Notes: a model not told the origin generated them from the sequence alone. Positions 19,475 to 28,453 are shown, counted from the stretch's first letter. The stretch: 64,000 nucleotides of DNA from Paraburkholderia lacunae (GCF_003353175.1 NZ_QHKS01000017.1:368-64367), one strand, 5' to 3'. Numbers and translations: made by a program.

Positions 19475-20457
19475 GCGCGCGCTCCCGAAGGCGCGCCGAT
19501 AAACGGCCCGTCGCCTAAATTCCAGAGCAGCGCCGCGTCGCCGCGCTGAGTGAGCACCACTTCGCGCGACGCATCGACTTCGCCGATCACCGCGCACGTC
19601 AGATCGCGCGCATCGAAGCGCGCGAGCACTTCGTCCACGTGTTCCGCGCGCACCGACAGCACGAAGCCGAAGCTCGGAAACGCGCCGAGCCAGCGCTCGA
19701 AGTCGACGCCCTGCAGTCGTGGAATCGCGTCCAGATCGATTCGCGCGCCCATCGCCGAACATTCGAGCAGCATCAACGACGTGCCCAGCACGCCGGCCAT
19801 GCTGATGTCCTTCGCGGCATCGCACAGGCCGCTTTCCGCGAGTGCGGGCAACAGTTCGAGATCGTCGCGCAAGCGCTGCGCCGGCGCGCCGACCGATGCG
19901 TTCCAGAACGGATACGGGTCTTCGAAGCGGCCACGCAGATCGACGGCCATCACCAGGCGATCGCCCGCGCGCGCGTTGAAGCTCGACAGCAGCGCACGCG
20001 CGCGGCCCACGATCGACACCGCGAGTTGCGGCTGCGCGCTGCGCGTATTGCTATGCCCGCCAACCACCGGCACGCCGTACGCAACCGACGCCGCCGCCAT
20101 GCCGGCCAGCACTTCTTCGGCCGCGCCGATGCCGTCGCTCCACAACGCATCGACAACGGCAAGCGGCCGGCCGCCCATCGCGTACACGTCGCTGATGTTG
20201 ACCATCACGCTGCTGTAGCCCGCGAACCACGGCATGGCTTCAACGAAATCGCTCACAAGCCCTTCGATCGCAAAAAGCAGGTAGCCGTCACCATCGCGGA
20301 TCGCCGCGCAGTCGTCGCCGACCGCGACCGCCTGCGCGAGATCACGCACGCCGTGCGGCAGGCGCTGCGCCAACGACGCGACGACCCCGGCAATATCGGT
20401 CTTATGCCGAAAGCCTCGGCTTTCCCTTAGCCGTTCGACGAGCGAAGCGATGCTCAT
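19471..20457 (-). CDS. Sll0787-family AIR-synthase-like protein
   Basis: A 328-residue protein of the PurM/SelD/ThiL superfamily of ATP-dependent enzymes. The N-terminal AIR synthase domain has DDCAAI near residue 50 and the MVNISDVYAMGGRPLAVVDALW stretch (key D-V-Y-A-M-G-G); the C-terminal domain follows. Members activate an amide or carboxyl oxygen with ATP. In the Nit1C cluster its substrate is unknown. ATG and TGA overlaps join it to both neighbours (20454-20457 and 19471-19474), so translation is coupled. Confidence 0.87.
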   Translation of the reverse strand: MSIASLVERLRESRGFRHKTDIAGVVASLAQRLPHGVRDLAQAVAVGDDCAAIRDGDGYLLFAIEGLVSDFVEAMPWFAGYSSVMVNISDVYAMGGRPLAVVDALWSDGIGAAEEVLAGMAAASVAYGVPVVGGHSNTRSAQPQLAVSIVGRARALLSSFNARAGDRLVMAVDLRGRFEDPYPFWNASVGAPAQRLRDDLELLPALAESGLCDAAKDISMAGVLGTSLMLLECSAMGARIDLDAIPRLQGVDFERWLGAFPSFGFVLSVRAEHVDEVLARFDARDLTCAVIGEVDASREVVLTQRGDAALLWNLGDGPFIGAPSGARA

Positions 20458-21017
20458 GACCGTCTCCGCGACGACGTGACGAGGCCGCTCTCCGGCGTAA
20501 AGCACGGCGGATAGTGCGCAAGCTCCGCTTCCATCAGATGATGCGCGCGCCCGAACAACATCTCTTCGCCAACCGATTGCCAGTGCAGACGCCGGAACAA
20601 CGGCACATTCTGGCTTTGCACATGCGCAAGAAAAGTCTCGCAACCGAGCGCGTGCGCGCTGCTCACGGCGAGCCGGATCAGCGTCGAGCCGAGCTTGCCG
20701 TGCGAGCGGAACGCCGCATGCACCGCGAGCCGCGAGCCTAGCCACACATGCGGCTCGGTCTCGTGAATCCGTACGGTGCCGACTACCTGCTCTGGCACGC
20801 CCGCGACGCAACTCAATGCAACCAGCAGCTTCGCGTGGGTGTCGATTTCATCGCGATCGTCGCCGACGAAGATGCCCTGCTCGACGCAAAACACCGCGCG
20901 TCGCAGCGCATAGGCTTCGTTGCTTTCCCACGGTAGCGTCGCCCATTTCACGCGGTATTCCGCAGGCGTGAACGCAATCGGCAATGCGTCCAGCTCATCG
21001 ACGGCTTCGCAGAACAT
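20454..21017 (-). CDS. MSMEG_0567/Sll0786-family N-acetyltransferase (GNAT)
   Basis: A 187-residue GNAT-fold acyltransferase of the Sll0786 family found in Nit1C clusters. The core has RRAVFCVEQGIFVGDDRDEID, the GTVRIHE strand and a modified acetyl-CoA loop FRSHGKLGSTLIRLAVSSA (R-x2-G-x-G-S). It starts 2 bases after the radical SAM stop, so the two are coupled. The frame continues upstream inside the radical SAM gene but the ATG at 21017 matches the family start. Acceptor unknown. Confidence 0.87.
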   Translation of the reverse strand: MFCEAVDELDALPIAFTPAEYRVKWATLPWESNEAYALRRAVFCVEQGIFVGDDRDEIDTHAKLLVALSCVAGVPEQVVGTVRIHETEPHVWLGSRLAVHAAFRSHGKLGSTLIRLAVSSAHALGCETFLAHVQSQNVPLFRRLHWQSVGEEMLFGRAHHLMEAELAHYPPCFTPESGLVTSSRRRS

Positions 21018-21019
21018 GG

Positions 21020-22174
21020 CTACTCCTCGTACGATGCCAGCGACGAACATGCGCCGCATTTGCCGCAGCCCGCCTTGATGTCGGCGGAACGCATCTGCGC
21101 GTCGCGCAGCATCGCACCGAGCGGAACGAGCACCGATTTCATGAACTCCGGCGTCGGCGCCGGATGGTCTTCGAGCGGCGTGCCGCTGATCGGCACGAAC
21201 GGCACGACGAACGGGTAGACGCCGAGCGCAATCAGTTCGCGCGAGATCGACAGGATCGCGTCGGCGGTGTCGCCAAGTCCCGCGAGAATGTACGTGCTCA
21301 CCTGCCCTCTGCCGAACACCGCGACGGCCGCCTTGAACGCCTCCATATAGCGCGACACGGGCACGCTCGCCTTGCCGGGCATCACGCGTTCGCGCACGGC
21401 AGGCGTCACCACTTCCAGATGCATGCCGAGCGCATCGATACCGCTCGCTTTCATCCGTTCGAACCAGCGGTCGTCGTCGGGCGGCTCGCATTGCGCCTGG
21501 ATCGGCAGATCGACAGCGGCCTTGATCGCGAACGCGCTTTCGCACAGGATCTGCGCGCCGCGATCGCTCGTCGGCGGCGTGCCCGTCGTCAGCACCATGT
21601 GCTTGACGCCGTCGAGCAGCACGGCCGCGCGCGCGACTTCGGCGAGTTGTTCAGGCGTCTTGCGCGCAATCGTGCGGCCCGCCGCGAGCGACTGGCCGAT
21701 TGCGCAGAACTTGCATGTCTTGCGGCGGCTTTCGTAACGGATGCACGTTTGCAGCACGGTCGTCGCGAGCACATCGGTGCCGTGCAGCGTGGCGATGTGC
21801 GAATACGGCACGCCGTCCAGCGTTTGCAAACGCGTGAAGCGCGGCGCCTTCGGAAAGCTGATGTCCGCGATCGGTATCGTGCCGCGCATCAGCGCGCTCG
21901 CGCCCGCTTCATCCGGCGCACTGGCGACGAACGGCGAGTTCCACGCTGAACTCGTATGCACCGGCACCATGATCGTCACGCCGTCGACGGTGACCGCCTT
22001 GTGATCTGACGGCCCCGCGCCGCCGCGCCGGCCCGCGACGCCCGCATTCGGATCGACCAGACGCAAACCCGCGGACTGCAACTCGGTGCGCAGTTGCGTC
22101 ATCTGCCTGTGCCGTTCGGTTCCCACTTCAGTTGACTGCCGGTTCATGGCCGGCAGATTCGCGCTGGCATTCAT
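21020..22174 (-). CDS. MSMEG_0568-family radical SAM protein
   Basis: A 384-residue radical S-adenosylmethionine enzyme. The cluster-binding cysteines are C144-x9-C154-x2-C157 (CIRYESRRKTCKFC), wider than the classical C-x3-C-x2-C. A second Cys group, GCGKCGAC, lies close to the C-terminus and may bind an auxiliary Fe-S cluster. The biotin-synthase/ThiH-like region around residue 220 is recognisable. I choose ATG 22174, with GGAGGT upstream, which makes it overlap the nitrilase gene by 47 bases. It is a constant Nit1C member; the reaction is unknown. Confidence 0.88.
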   Translation of the reverse strand: MNASANLPAMNRQSTEVGTERHRQMTQLRTELQSAGLRLVDPNAGVAGRRGGAGPSDHKAVTVDGVTIMVPVHTSSAWNSPFVASAPDEAGASALMRGTIPIADISFPKAPRFTRLQTLDGVPYSHIATLHGTDVLATTVLQTCIRYESRRKTCKFCAIGQSLAAGRTIARKTPEQLAEVARAAVLLDGVKHMVLTTGTPPTSDRGAQILCESAFAIKAAVDLPIQAQCEPPDDDRWFERMKASGIDALGMHLEVVTPAVRERVMPGKASVPVSRYMEAFKAAVAVFGRGQVSTYILAGLGDTADAILSISRELIALGVYPFVVPFVPISGTPLEDHPAPTPEFMKSVLVPLGAMLRDAQMRSADIKAGCGKCGACSSLASYEE

Positions 22175-23165
22175 CCTGACCTCCACCCGTGGTATCGAAA
22201 GCGGCATCGGCGCTGAATCGCTCGAACGCCGTGTTCATCGGCGCGACCGGGGTCGCGGGACGATCGTTGATCGCAAGGCTCAACAACTCGGGCCGCGCGT
22301 AATGGCCGACCGAGTCCATCATCCGTTTACGCTTCGTGATCAGCGACATGTCGAGATCGGCGACCACCATCCCTTCGCCTTCGCGCAAAGGCTCGGCGAG
22401 ATGCTGTCCTTCCGGCGACACGATCGCGGTATGACAGCCGCCGCGCAACGCCTTTTGCAGCTTCGGATCGGTCGTCACCGAATCGATCTGCGCTTCGCTC
22501 AGCCAGCCTGTCGAGTTGACGACGAAGCAGCCCGATTCGAGCGCGTGGTGACGGATCGTGACTTCGATCTGCTCGGCGAAGATCGGCCCGACGAGCGAGC
22601 CTGGGAACTGGCTGCAATGGATCTCTTCGTGCTGGGTCATCAACGTGTAGCGCGCGAGCGGGTTGTAGTGCTCCCAGCAGGCGAGCGCGCCGACGCGCGC
22701 GATGCCCGTATGCGCGACCTTCAGTCCTGCCGCGTCCCCTTGGCCCCAGATCATCCGCTCGTGAAAAGTCGGCGTGATCTTGCGGCGTTTGAGCACAAGG
22801 CGGCCGTCGACGTCGAACACGAGCTGCGTGTTGTACAGGCTGCCGTGATCGCGCTCGTTCACGCCGAGCACCACCACCATCGCGTGACGGCGCGCGCGTT
22901 CGGCTACCGCCTGTGTCACGGGCCCCGGCACGACGACGGCCTGCTCATACAGCCGCATGTGGTCGGCGCCCGACGCGACGGGCGGACGCACGAACGAAAA
23001 GTACGGATAGTACGGCACGAACGTCTCGGGGAAGACGATCAGCTGTACGCCTTTGGACGCGGCTTCGTCGATCGCGGCGCACACCTTGTCGAGCGTGCCG
23101 CCGGGACGATCGAACTCCGGTGCAATCTGCACCGCGGCCGCTCGGATGATTCGCTGGTCGGACAT
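22128..23165 (-). CDS. Nitrilase of the Nit1C cluster (Nit6803-like)
   Basis: A 345-residue carbon-nitrogen hydrolase that converts nitriles to carboxylic acid and ammonia. The catalytic triad is visible as E47 (FPETFVPYYPYF), K129 (LKRRKITPTFHERMIWG) and C163 (GALACWEHYNPLARY). Nit6803-type enzymes accept small nitriles, and Nit1C nitrilases have been tied to growth on cyanide. The start at 23165 (MSDQRIIRAAAVQ) fits the family; no strong ribosome site is seen. It lies 20 bases after the Sll0783-like gene and overlaps the radical SAM gene. Confidence 0.92.
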   Translation of the reverse strand: MSDQRIIRAAAVQIAPEFDRPGGTLDKVCAAIDEAASKGVQLIVFPETFVPYYPYFSFVRPPVASGADHMRLYEQAVVVPGPVTQAVAERARRHAMVVVLGVNERDHGSLYNTQLVFDVDGRLVLKRRKITPTFHERMIWGQGDAAGLKVAHTGIARVGALACWEHYNPLARYTLMTQHEEIHCSQFPGSLVGPIFAEQIEVTIRHHALESGCFVVNSTGWLSEAQIDSVTTDPKLQKALRGGCHTAIVSPEGQHLAEPLREGEGMVVADLDMSLITKRKRMMDSVGHYARPELLSLAINDRPATPVAPMNTAFERFSADAAFDTTGGGQDECQRESAGHEPAVN

Positions 23166-23185
23166 GATCGGCACCCGGCCCGCGC

Positions 23186-23668
23186 TCAAACGGTCCACGT
23201 GTGGATGACCAGCGCGTTCTCCTTGCGATGGAGAAGCTGAATATCGAGCACGTCGAGCGGACTGATCGGCCGGATGCCTTCGATCAGCGACGCTTCGCCA
23301 TGACCGTACAGCGCCTGCAACGCGAAGCGGCAGGCGTACACCTTGCCGCCTTCTTCCATGAACTTCATCAGTTGCTTGTTGAAGTTCAGATGACCCGGAA
23401 AGGCTTCGTCGCCGAGCGTCGGAAAGCCGCGTTGCAGACCGAGCGTGACGCCCGGCCCGTACAGCAACACCGACGTATCGAAGCCCTTGCGTTGCAGACG
23501 CGTGGCCTGCAACAGGTTGACGAAACCGATCGAGCCTTCGAACGCGACCGTGTGAAACGTCACCAGCGCCTTTTCGCCGGGTTCGGCTTTGACGTCGGGG
23601 AAAACCTTCTCTTCGTAATCGACCAGAAAATCGCCTTTCTGATGCAGAGGTTTATTGACGGCAGGCAT
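23186..23668 (-). CDS. MSMEG_0572/Sll0783-family nitrogen-starvation response protein
   Basis: A 160-residue soluble protein, first gene of the Nit1C operon. It has a DsrE/Fe-like fold feel: LVTFHTVAFEGSIGFVNLLQATRLQRKG then VLLYGPGVTLGLQRGFP and VYACRFALQALYG with a Cys. Sll0783 in Synechocystis is induced by nitrogen starvation; its biochemical role is unknown. ATG at 23668 has GGAGAG upstream. It faces the MocR-type regulator across a 385-base promoter region. Confidence 0.88.
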   Translation of the reverse strand: MPAVNKPLHQKGDFLVDYEEKVFPDVKAEPGEKALVTFHTVAFEGSIGFVNLLQATRLQRKGFDTSVLLYGPGVTLGLQRGFPTLGDEAFPGHLNFNKQLMKFMEEGGKVYACRFALQALYGHGEASLIEGIRPISPLDVLDIQLLHRKENALVIHTWTV

Positions 23669-24053
23669 ATCACTCTCCAATAAGTCGCGTAATTGATCGT
23701 ATTTGCCCGCCGGAAAATGACCGGCTGGCGAATTCAATAACGCAACGGATATGCCACCATCCGGCCCGAAACATGCAATCAACTTCCAATCATTCAAACG
23801 GCGATTGTTCGAGCGACCCGAAAAAAATCTTTGAATGCCTTGTTTGACGGGGCTTTGCACCGAATCGCGCAAGCCGGCTGCGCACCGTCTCAGCGCAGCG
23901 CAAGACATGTTCGTGCGTGCGCGTGGTGCGGCAAACCCCGGAAACGTGCATTCATCCAATCAATGCGATCAACTTTCCGACAAAATGAGAAATGATTTAT
24001 TTTTATTGCGAGCCACGTGCTACTTTTGATCGACCCATTAAGGAATGTTTAGC
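23669..24053. promoter_or_regulatory. Divergent promoter region of the Nit1C operon and its MocR regulator
   Basis: The 385-base gap is noticeably richer in A and T than the genes on either side (especially 23680-23840 and 23960-24045), as expected for a divergent promoter. I can point to no unambiguous -35/-10 pair or operator; MocR regulators usually bind direct repeats here. AAGGA at 24040-24044 serves the regulator start at 24054. Confidence 0.45.
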
Positions 24054-25445
24054 ATGGACAGCCTCACGCATCACTGGCTCAAGCGATTAACCGAAAGCCG
24101 CAAACCGGCTTATCTGGTGATTCCGGATCTGATTGAAGAAGATCTCGCGAGCGGGCGTCTGCGTCCGCGTGACCGTCTGCCGGGTCTGCGCGATCTGGCG
24201 GCCGCGCTGCAACTGAACTACACGACCGTCGCGCGCGCCTATGCCGAAGCGCGCAAGCGCGGCCTGCTCGATGCGCGCGCCGGCAGCGGCACCTTCGTGC
24301 GCGGCCGGACGCAGACGTTGCCGCTCGCGGGCGGGAGCAGTGTCGAGATGTCGATGAACATGCCGCCCGAGCCGCCCGAACTCGCGGCGCGTCTGCGCGA
24401 GTCGGCTGCGAGTCTTTTCGCGCAGGCCGATCCGTACCGCCTGCTGCGCTATCAGGATTTCGGCGGCACGCCCGACGATCGCGCGGCGGGCCGCGCCTGG
24501 CTGAAAGAGCGCCTGCCCCATTGCGCAGACGATACCGTGCTCGTCTGCCCGGGCATTCATAGCGCGCTCGTTGCGCTCGTTTCGCAACTCGCGCGCCGCG
24601 GCGAGACGATCTGCCTCGACACGCTCGCGTATCCAGGCATCAAGGCTATCGCGTCGCAACTCGGCGTGCGCCTGCAACCGCTGCCGCGCGACGACGAAGG
24701 GCCGCTGCCTCATGCATTCGAAGCGCTGTGCAAGAGCGAAAAACCCGGCGCGTTCTATTGCAATCCGACGCTGCAGAATCCGAGCACGCTCACGTTGTCG
24801 GGTCAGCGCCGCGAAGCGCTAGCCGATGTCGCGTTGCGCTATAGCGTGCCCATCATCGAAGACGACGCATACGGCTGGCTGCCGGCGAGGAAGCCCGTCG
24901 CGCTTGCCGCGCTCGCACCCGAGTTGACCTATCACGTCACCGGCTTTTCGAAGACACTCGGCGCCGGTTTGCGCGTCGCCTACCTGCGCGCGCCGACTGC
25001 GCGGCAAACGCAACGCATTGCCGGCGCGTTGCGCGCGACGACGGTGATGCCCAGTCCATTCACGGTGATGCTGGCGACGCAATGGGTCAACGATGGCACG
25101 GCGCACGAGATGCTCGACGCGATTCGCGTGGAGGCCAATGCGCGTCAGGCGATCGCCGCGCAGGAATTGGCCGCATTGCGCTACGACGCGCACGTCGACG
25201 GCTTTCACCTGTGGCTGCCCATTCCGGCGCAATGCAGCTGGAGTGCACCGGAACTGGCATTGCAACTGCGCAATCAGGGCGTCGGTGTGGTGGCGGGCGC
25301 CGCGTTCTCGACGGACGGCAATCCGCCCAACGCCATCCGCGTGTGCCTCGGCGGCCCGCAAGATCGCGACGATTGCCGCGACGCGTTGCAACGCGTCGCG
25401 GAGACGCTTAACGATCCGCATCATTTGCATATGCCGATGATGTAG
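24054..25445 (+). CDS. MocR/PdxR-type regulator (GntR winged helix plus aminotransferase domain)
   Basis: A 463-residue regulator. Residues 10-85 are a GntR-type winged helix (RLPGLRDLAAALQLNYTTVARAYAEARKRGLL), followed by a fold-type I aminotransferase domain with the PLP lysine in HVTGFSKTLGAGLRV. Such proteins sense an amino compound through PLP and control adjacent genes. It is divergent from the Nit1C operon, so it is the probable regulator of that operon. I prefer ATG 24054, 9 bases after AAGGA, to ATG 24045 which abuts it. Confidence 0.87.
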   Translation: MDSLTHHWLKRLTESRKPAYLVIPDLIEEDLASGRLRPRDRLPGLRDLAAALQLNYTTVARAYAEARKRGLLDARAGSGTFVRGRTQTLPLAGGSSVEMSMNMPPEPPELAARLRESAASLFAQADPYRLLRYQDFGGTPDDRAAGRAWLKERLPHCADDTVLVCPGIHSALVALVSQLARRGETICLDTLAYPGIKAIASQLGVRLQPLPRDDEGPLPHAFEALCKSEKPGAFYCNPTLQNPSTLTLSGQRREALADVALRYSVPIIEDDAYGWLPARKPVALAALAPELTYHVTGFSKTLGAGLRVAYLRAPTARQTQRIAGALRATTVMPSPFTVMLATQWVNDGTAHEMLDAIRVEANARQAIAAQELAALRYDAHVDGFHLWLPIPAQCSWSAPELALQLRNQGVGVVAGAAFSTDGNPPNAIRVCLGGPQDRDDCRDALQRVAETLNDPHHLHMPMM

Positions 25446-25672
25446 GCGGTCATCACGTTGAGCATTCGGCGCACACGGCACTGCTATGAAATGTTGAGCG
25501 TCAGGTATTTCTGCTCGATGCGCTTGTACATGCCGCCCTTCAGCATCGAATCGGTCCCCTGATACACCTCTTCCTGATTCGCGCACGACACAATGGATCG
25601 ATCCTCGCCGCTTCATGCATCCGAGTCGCCGACGATTCAGTCCTCGTTCGTGCCTGCGCAAAACATAGCGTC

Positions 25673-26110
25673 TCATGACAAAAACGCGAAGCGCGCGCTA
25701 GGTGGAACAGGAACGAGCATGCGACATATCGACTGCAGGTGCTTCAGGTCGGGCGTTGTGTCAGCAAGCATCGATGGGTAGTACAACATTCCGTCGACTT
25801 CCATCGCGAAGACGCTTCCATTACTGAGCAGGCTTTTTATGCACCCCTCAGTTAAGCCTAACCGTGCGCGGAATACATCCGGCGAAATTAGCGGACCGCT
25901 TGCGGCCATGCTGCGACGCCCCTCATCGGCCTGCTGTCGAATGCGCTCGCGCATGGACCCAGATTCATCGTCTTCGCCCGCCTCGCGGCAGGTGTCTCGG
26001 ACTATCTGCTCTATGCAGGCAATAACCCCATCGGGTAGCCGCGCAAGCACGCCATACCGCACGTGAACTCCTTTGCTGCAAGCTGGCACACGGCGACAAC
26101 GCCGTTCCAC
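25673..26110 (-). CDS. Hypothetical protein, possibly C-terminally truncated
   Basis: An open frame of up to 145 codons with amino-acid use typical of a real protein in its second half (LISPDVFRARLGLTEGCIKSLL then SNGSVFAMEVDGMLYYPSML). The first half is less convincing and the start is uncertain; no clear ribosome site is seen. The tail, ICRMLVPVPPSARFAFLS, stops abruptly, as if a longer protein had been cut. Similar small proteins with an antitoxin-like or phage-plasmid flavour occur in Burkholderia mobile DNA, but I do not recognise a family with certainty. It lies downstream of the FGGY kinase gene. Confidence 0.45.
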   Translation of the reverse strand: MERRCRRVPACSKGVHVRYGVLARLPDGVIACIEQIVRDTCREAGEDDESGSMRERIRQQADEGRRSMAASGPLISPDVFRARLGLTEGCIKSLLSNGSVFAMEVDGMLYYPSMLADTTPDLKHLQSICRMLVPVPPSARFAFLS

Positions 26111-26227
26111 AGCAACTGTTCACGGCGCAAATGAGGACGAACCTCGCTTCGCCGCGAGTGGCCTAAGTTTGGAGAAAATGTAATGTTGCCGCCACTACGT
26201 TGGCCCCGCTCCGAAATTGACTACATG

Positions 26228-27691
26228 TCACGCTGGAAAAAGCGGCCGCAGTTGTCGGTACAGGGCTCGGTACGACGCTAACCGTTCCAAAAGTATTGAA
26301 TGTCGCTCATCGTCAGGAACGAATTCCTGCGATAGCGACGGGGTACGGACAACGACCGGAAAATCGCCGTCAGCCGCTAACCAGCCGAGACGCGCGGCTC
26401 CGAGCGCCGCGATGCATTGTGAATCGGGCGGCCGGCTTATCCGTACCCCAAACGCGTCAGCAATCAACTGCGTCCAGAGCGCACTGCGTGCGCCTCCACC
26501 GATAAGGCTCAGCGAGGTTTCACGGGTGCCGTCCGCACGCAGGGCATCGAGGCCGTCCGACAAAGCAAACGTGACGCCCTCAAGAACCGAATAGGCGAGT
26601 GTGGCGCGGTCGGTCGAATCGACAAGTCCGCAAAACACGCCTTGGGCGTACGGGTCATTGTGGGGTGTTCGTTCACCGGAAAGATATGGCAGGAACAATG
26701 GCGCTTTTGCGCGGCGGTTCGCGCTGACACTCTCGACCTCACCTAGCAAACATGCTTCGTCAGCCGAAGTGAGGCTGCTTAGCCAACGAACGCAGCTAGC
26801 CGCAGACAGCACGACGCTCGTTCGGTGCCACCTGTTCGGAATCGCGTGACAGAGCGCGTGTACCCCTAGATGTGGGCTCGGCCGAAACTGCTCGGTGACA
26901 ACGGACAGCACTCCGGAGGTGCCGAGAGATAGAAATGCATCCCCCGATGATGCCGCGCCTACGCCCAGCGCACTTGTCGCGGTGTCGCCTCCGCCAGCCG
27001 CAACAATAACGTTTGCGGGCAGACCAAGCTCGCTGGCCACACTGCCACGCACGACGCCAGCCGCTCGGCTCCCTTCTTCTATTGGGGGTACCTGCATTTG
27101 TGTCATGTCACACGCTTGCAAAAGCTCGTCGGACCACTCGCGACGCCCGACGTCGAGCCAAAGGGTTCCTGACGCATCGGAGGGGTCCGTGAGCTTTATA
27201 CCGGTCAAGCGCAGGCGCAGATAGTCCTTCGGGAGCAGGACGCACGTCAGCTTTCGGAAGTGCTCGGGCTCGTGTCGTGCGACCCACAATAACTTTGGTG
27301 CCGTGAGCCCCGGCATTGCGCAATTTCCGGCGATTTCATGCAGCCTTGGTGCACGGACCGTGAGTTCAGTGCATTCACTGACGCTGCGCATATCGTTCCA
27401 CAGTATCGCGGGGCGCAGCGGCCGGTCATTGGCACCAAGCAGAACAGCACCGTGCATTTGACCGGAAAGGCCAATGGCCCGTATGCACCCAAACGCATCG
27501 GGATAATTCTTGCGCAGCGCCGATAGTGCAACTCGCGTAGCTCGCCACCAATCCTCCGGGTCCTGTTCTGACCATCGGTGCCTCGGCCTCGATATTTCCA
27601 GCGGATGGCGAGCGGTTCCAACGACATGACCGTCGTTGGCCAGCAGTAAGACCTTCAGTTCGGTCGTGCCGAGGTCAATGCCAAGAAACAT
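26228..27691 (-). CDS. xylB: FGGY-family carbohydrate kinase (xylulokinase-like)
   Basis: A 487-residue ATP-dependent sugar kinase. Start MFLGIDLGTTELKVLLL is the phosphate-1 motif; SGQMHG near residue 78 is the xylulokinase substrate motif; the glycine-rich GGGARSALWTQLIAD near 400 closes the nucleotide site. Family knowledge favours D-xylulose phosphorylation to the pentose-phosphate pathway, but D-ribulose or another ketose is possible because the adjacent dehydrogenase resembles ribitol dehydrogenases. It starts 33 bases after the dehydrogenase gene and the only possible ATG has a weak ribosome site. Confidence 0.87.
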   Translation of the reverse strand: MFLGIDLGTTELKVLLLANDGHVVGTARHPLEISRPRHRWSEQDPEDWWRATRVALSALRKNYPDAFGCIRAIGLSGQMHGAVLLGANDRPLRPAILWNDMRSVSECTELTVRAPRLHEIAGNCAMPGLTAPKLLWVARHEPEHFRKLTCVLLPKDYLRLRLTGIKLTDPSDASGTLWLDVGRREWSDELLQACDMTQMQVPPIEEGSRAAGVVRGSVASELGLPANVIVAAGGGDTATSALGVGAASSGDAFLSLGTSGVLSVVTEQFRPSPHLGVHALCHAIPNRWHRTSVVLSAASCVRWLSSLTSADEACLLGEVESVSANRRAKAPLFLPYLSGERTPHNDPYAQGVFCGLVDSTDRATLAYSVLEGVTFALSDGLDALRADGTRETSLSLIGGGARSALWTQLIADAFGVRISRPPDSQCIAALGAARLGWLAADGDFPVVVRTPSLSQEFVPDDERHSILLERLASYRALYRQLRPLFPA

Positions 27692-27724
27692 TTGCGAGCT
27701 CGAGATAAGTCTTGCCTTTACCTC

Positions 27725-28453
27725 CTAGAGGTCGAAATTGGTTGGCATTAGGACTACGTCGCGAATGGTCATACCGCGTTGCCGCGTCAGCATGAACATA
27801 ATGACCTCGGCTACCTCGCTGGCCTCGATAAGGCTCCCCGACTCTTTGGCTTCTTTCAATTTTTCCTCTGGCCAGTCGGCGAGAAGTGCACTAGCGACTG
27901 GTCCGGGCGAGACAGAACCGACGCGTATTCCATGTTTGAAAACCTGACGCCGCACCGTCTGCACGAAGCAGTTAATCGCCCATTTGGAGGATGCGTAGAC
28001 CGGTTCCCACGGCGTCGGGAAGTGAGCTGCGAGCGAACTGGTGACGACAATATCGCCGGCCCGTCGCGCCATCATGTGGGGCAACACGTCGTGGACATTT
28101 TTCATCACGACATTAACGTTCAGATTCAGCATCCGGTCAATCGCAGCGGTCTCCGCATCCACCAGATCGCCACCCACATAGGTACCTGCGTTGGCATGCA
28201 GGATGTCAATTTGCCCCGCGATGTCCAGCACGCTTGGCACGAGCGTTGAGCAGGCAGTCGAGTCGAGCAAATCCACGACAAGCGGAATCGCCGCGTCGCC
28301 GTGTTTCCTGCAGACTACCGTCAAGGCGACTTCATCGCGGTCGACCAGCACGACGCGAGCACCCGCCGCCAACATCGCCTCGGTGCTGGCCAAGCCTATG
28401 CCTGACGCAGCCCCAGTGACAACAGCGACCTTGCCTTGCAGTTCTCCGGCCAT
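27725..28453 (-). CDS. Short-chain dehydrogenase, ribitol/polyol 2-dehydrogenase-like
   Basis: A 242-residue NAD(P)-dependent SDR. The cofactor motif TGAASGIG lies at residues 13-20, the catalytic pair is Y-A-S-S-K, and the C-terminus MPTNFDL resembles bacterial ribitol dehydrogenases. AGGAGGA precedes the ATG at 28453. It is followed directly by an FGGY kinase, which suggests a polyol oxidation plus ketose phosphorylation pair. Other alcohols remain possible. No sugar transporter is present beside it. Confidence 0.85.
   Translation of the reverse strand: MAGELQGKVAVVTGAASGIGLASTEAMLAAGARVVLVDRDEVALTVVCRKHGDAAIPLVVDLLDSTACSTLVPSVLDIAGQIDILHANAGTYVGGDLVDAETAAIDRMLNLNVNVVMKNVHDVLPHMMARRAGDIVVTSSLAAHFPTPWEPVYASSKWAINCFVQTVRRQVFKHGIRVGSVSPGPVASALLADWPEEKLKEAKESGSLIEASEVAEVIMFMLTRQRGMTIRDVVLMPTNFDL

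Noticed and set aside
23201..23683. Plus-strand frame opposite the Sll0783-like gene
   Set aside because: Antisense shadow; the minus-strand product matches a family over its full length.
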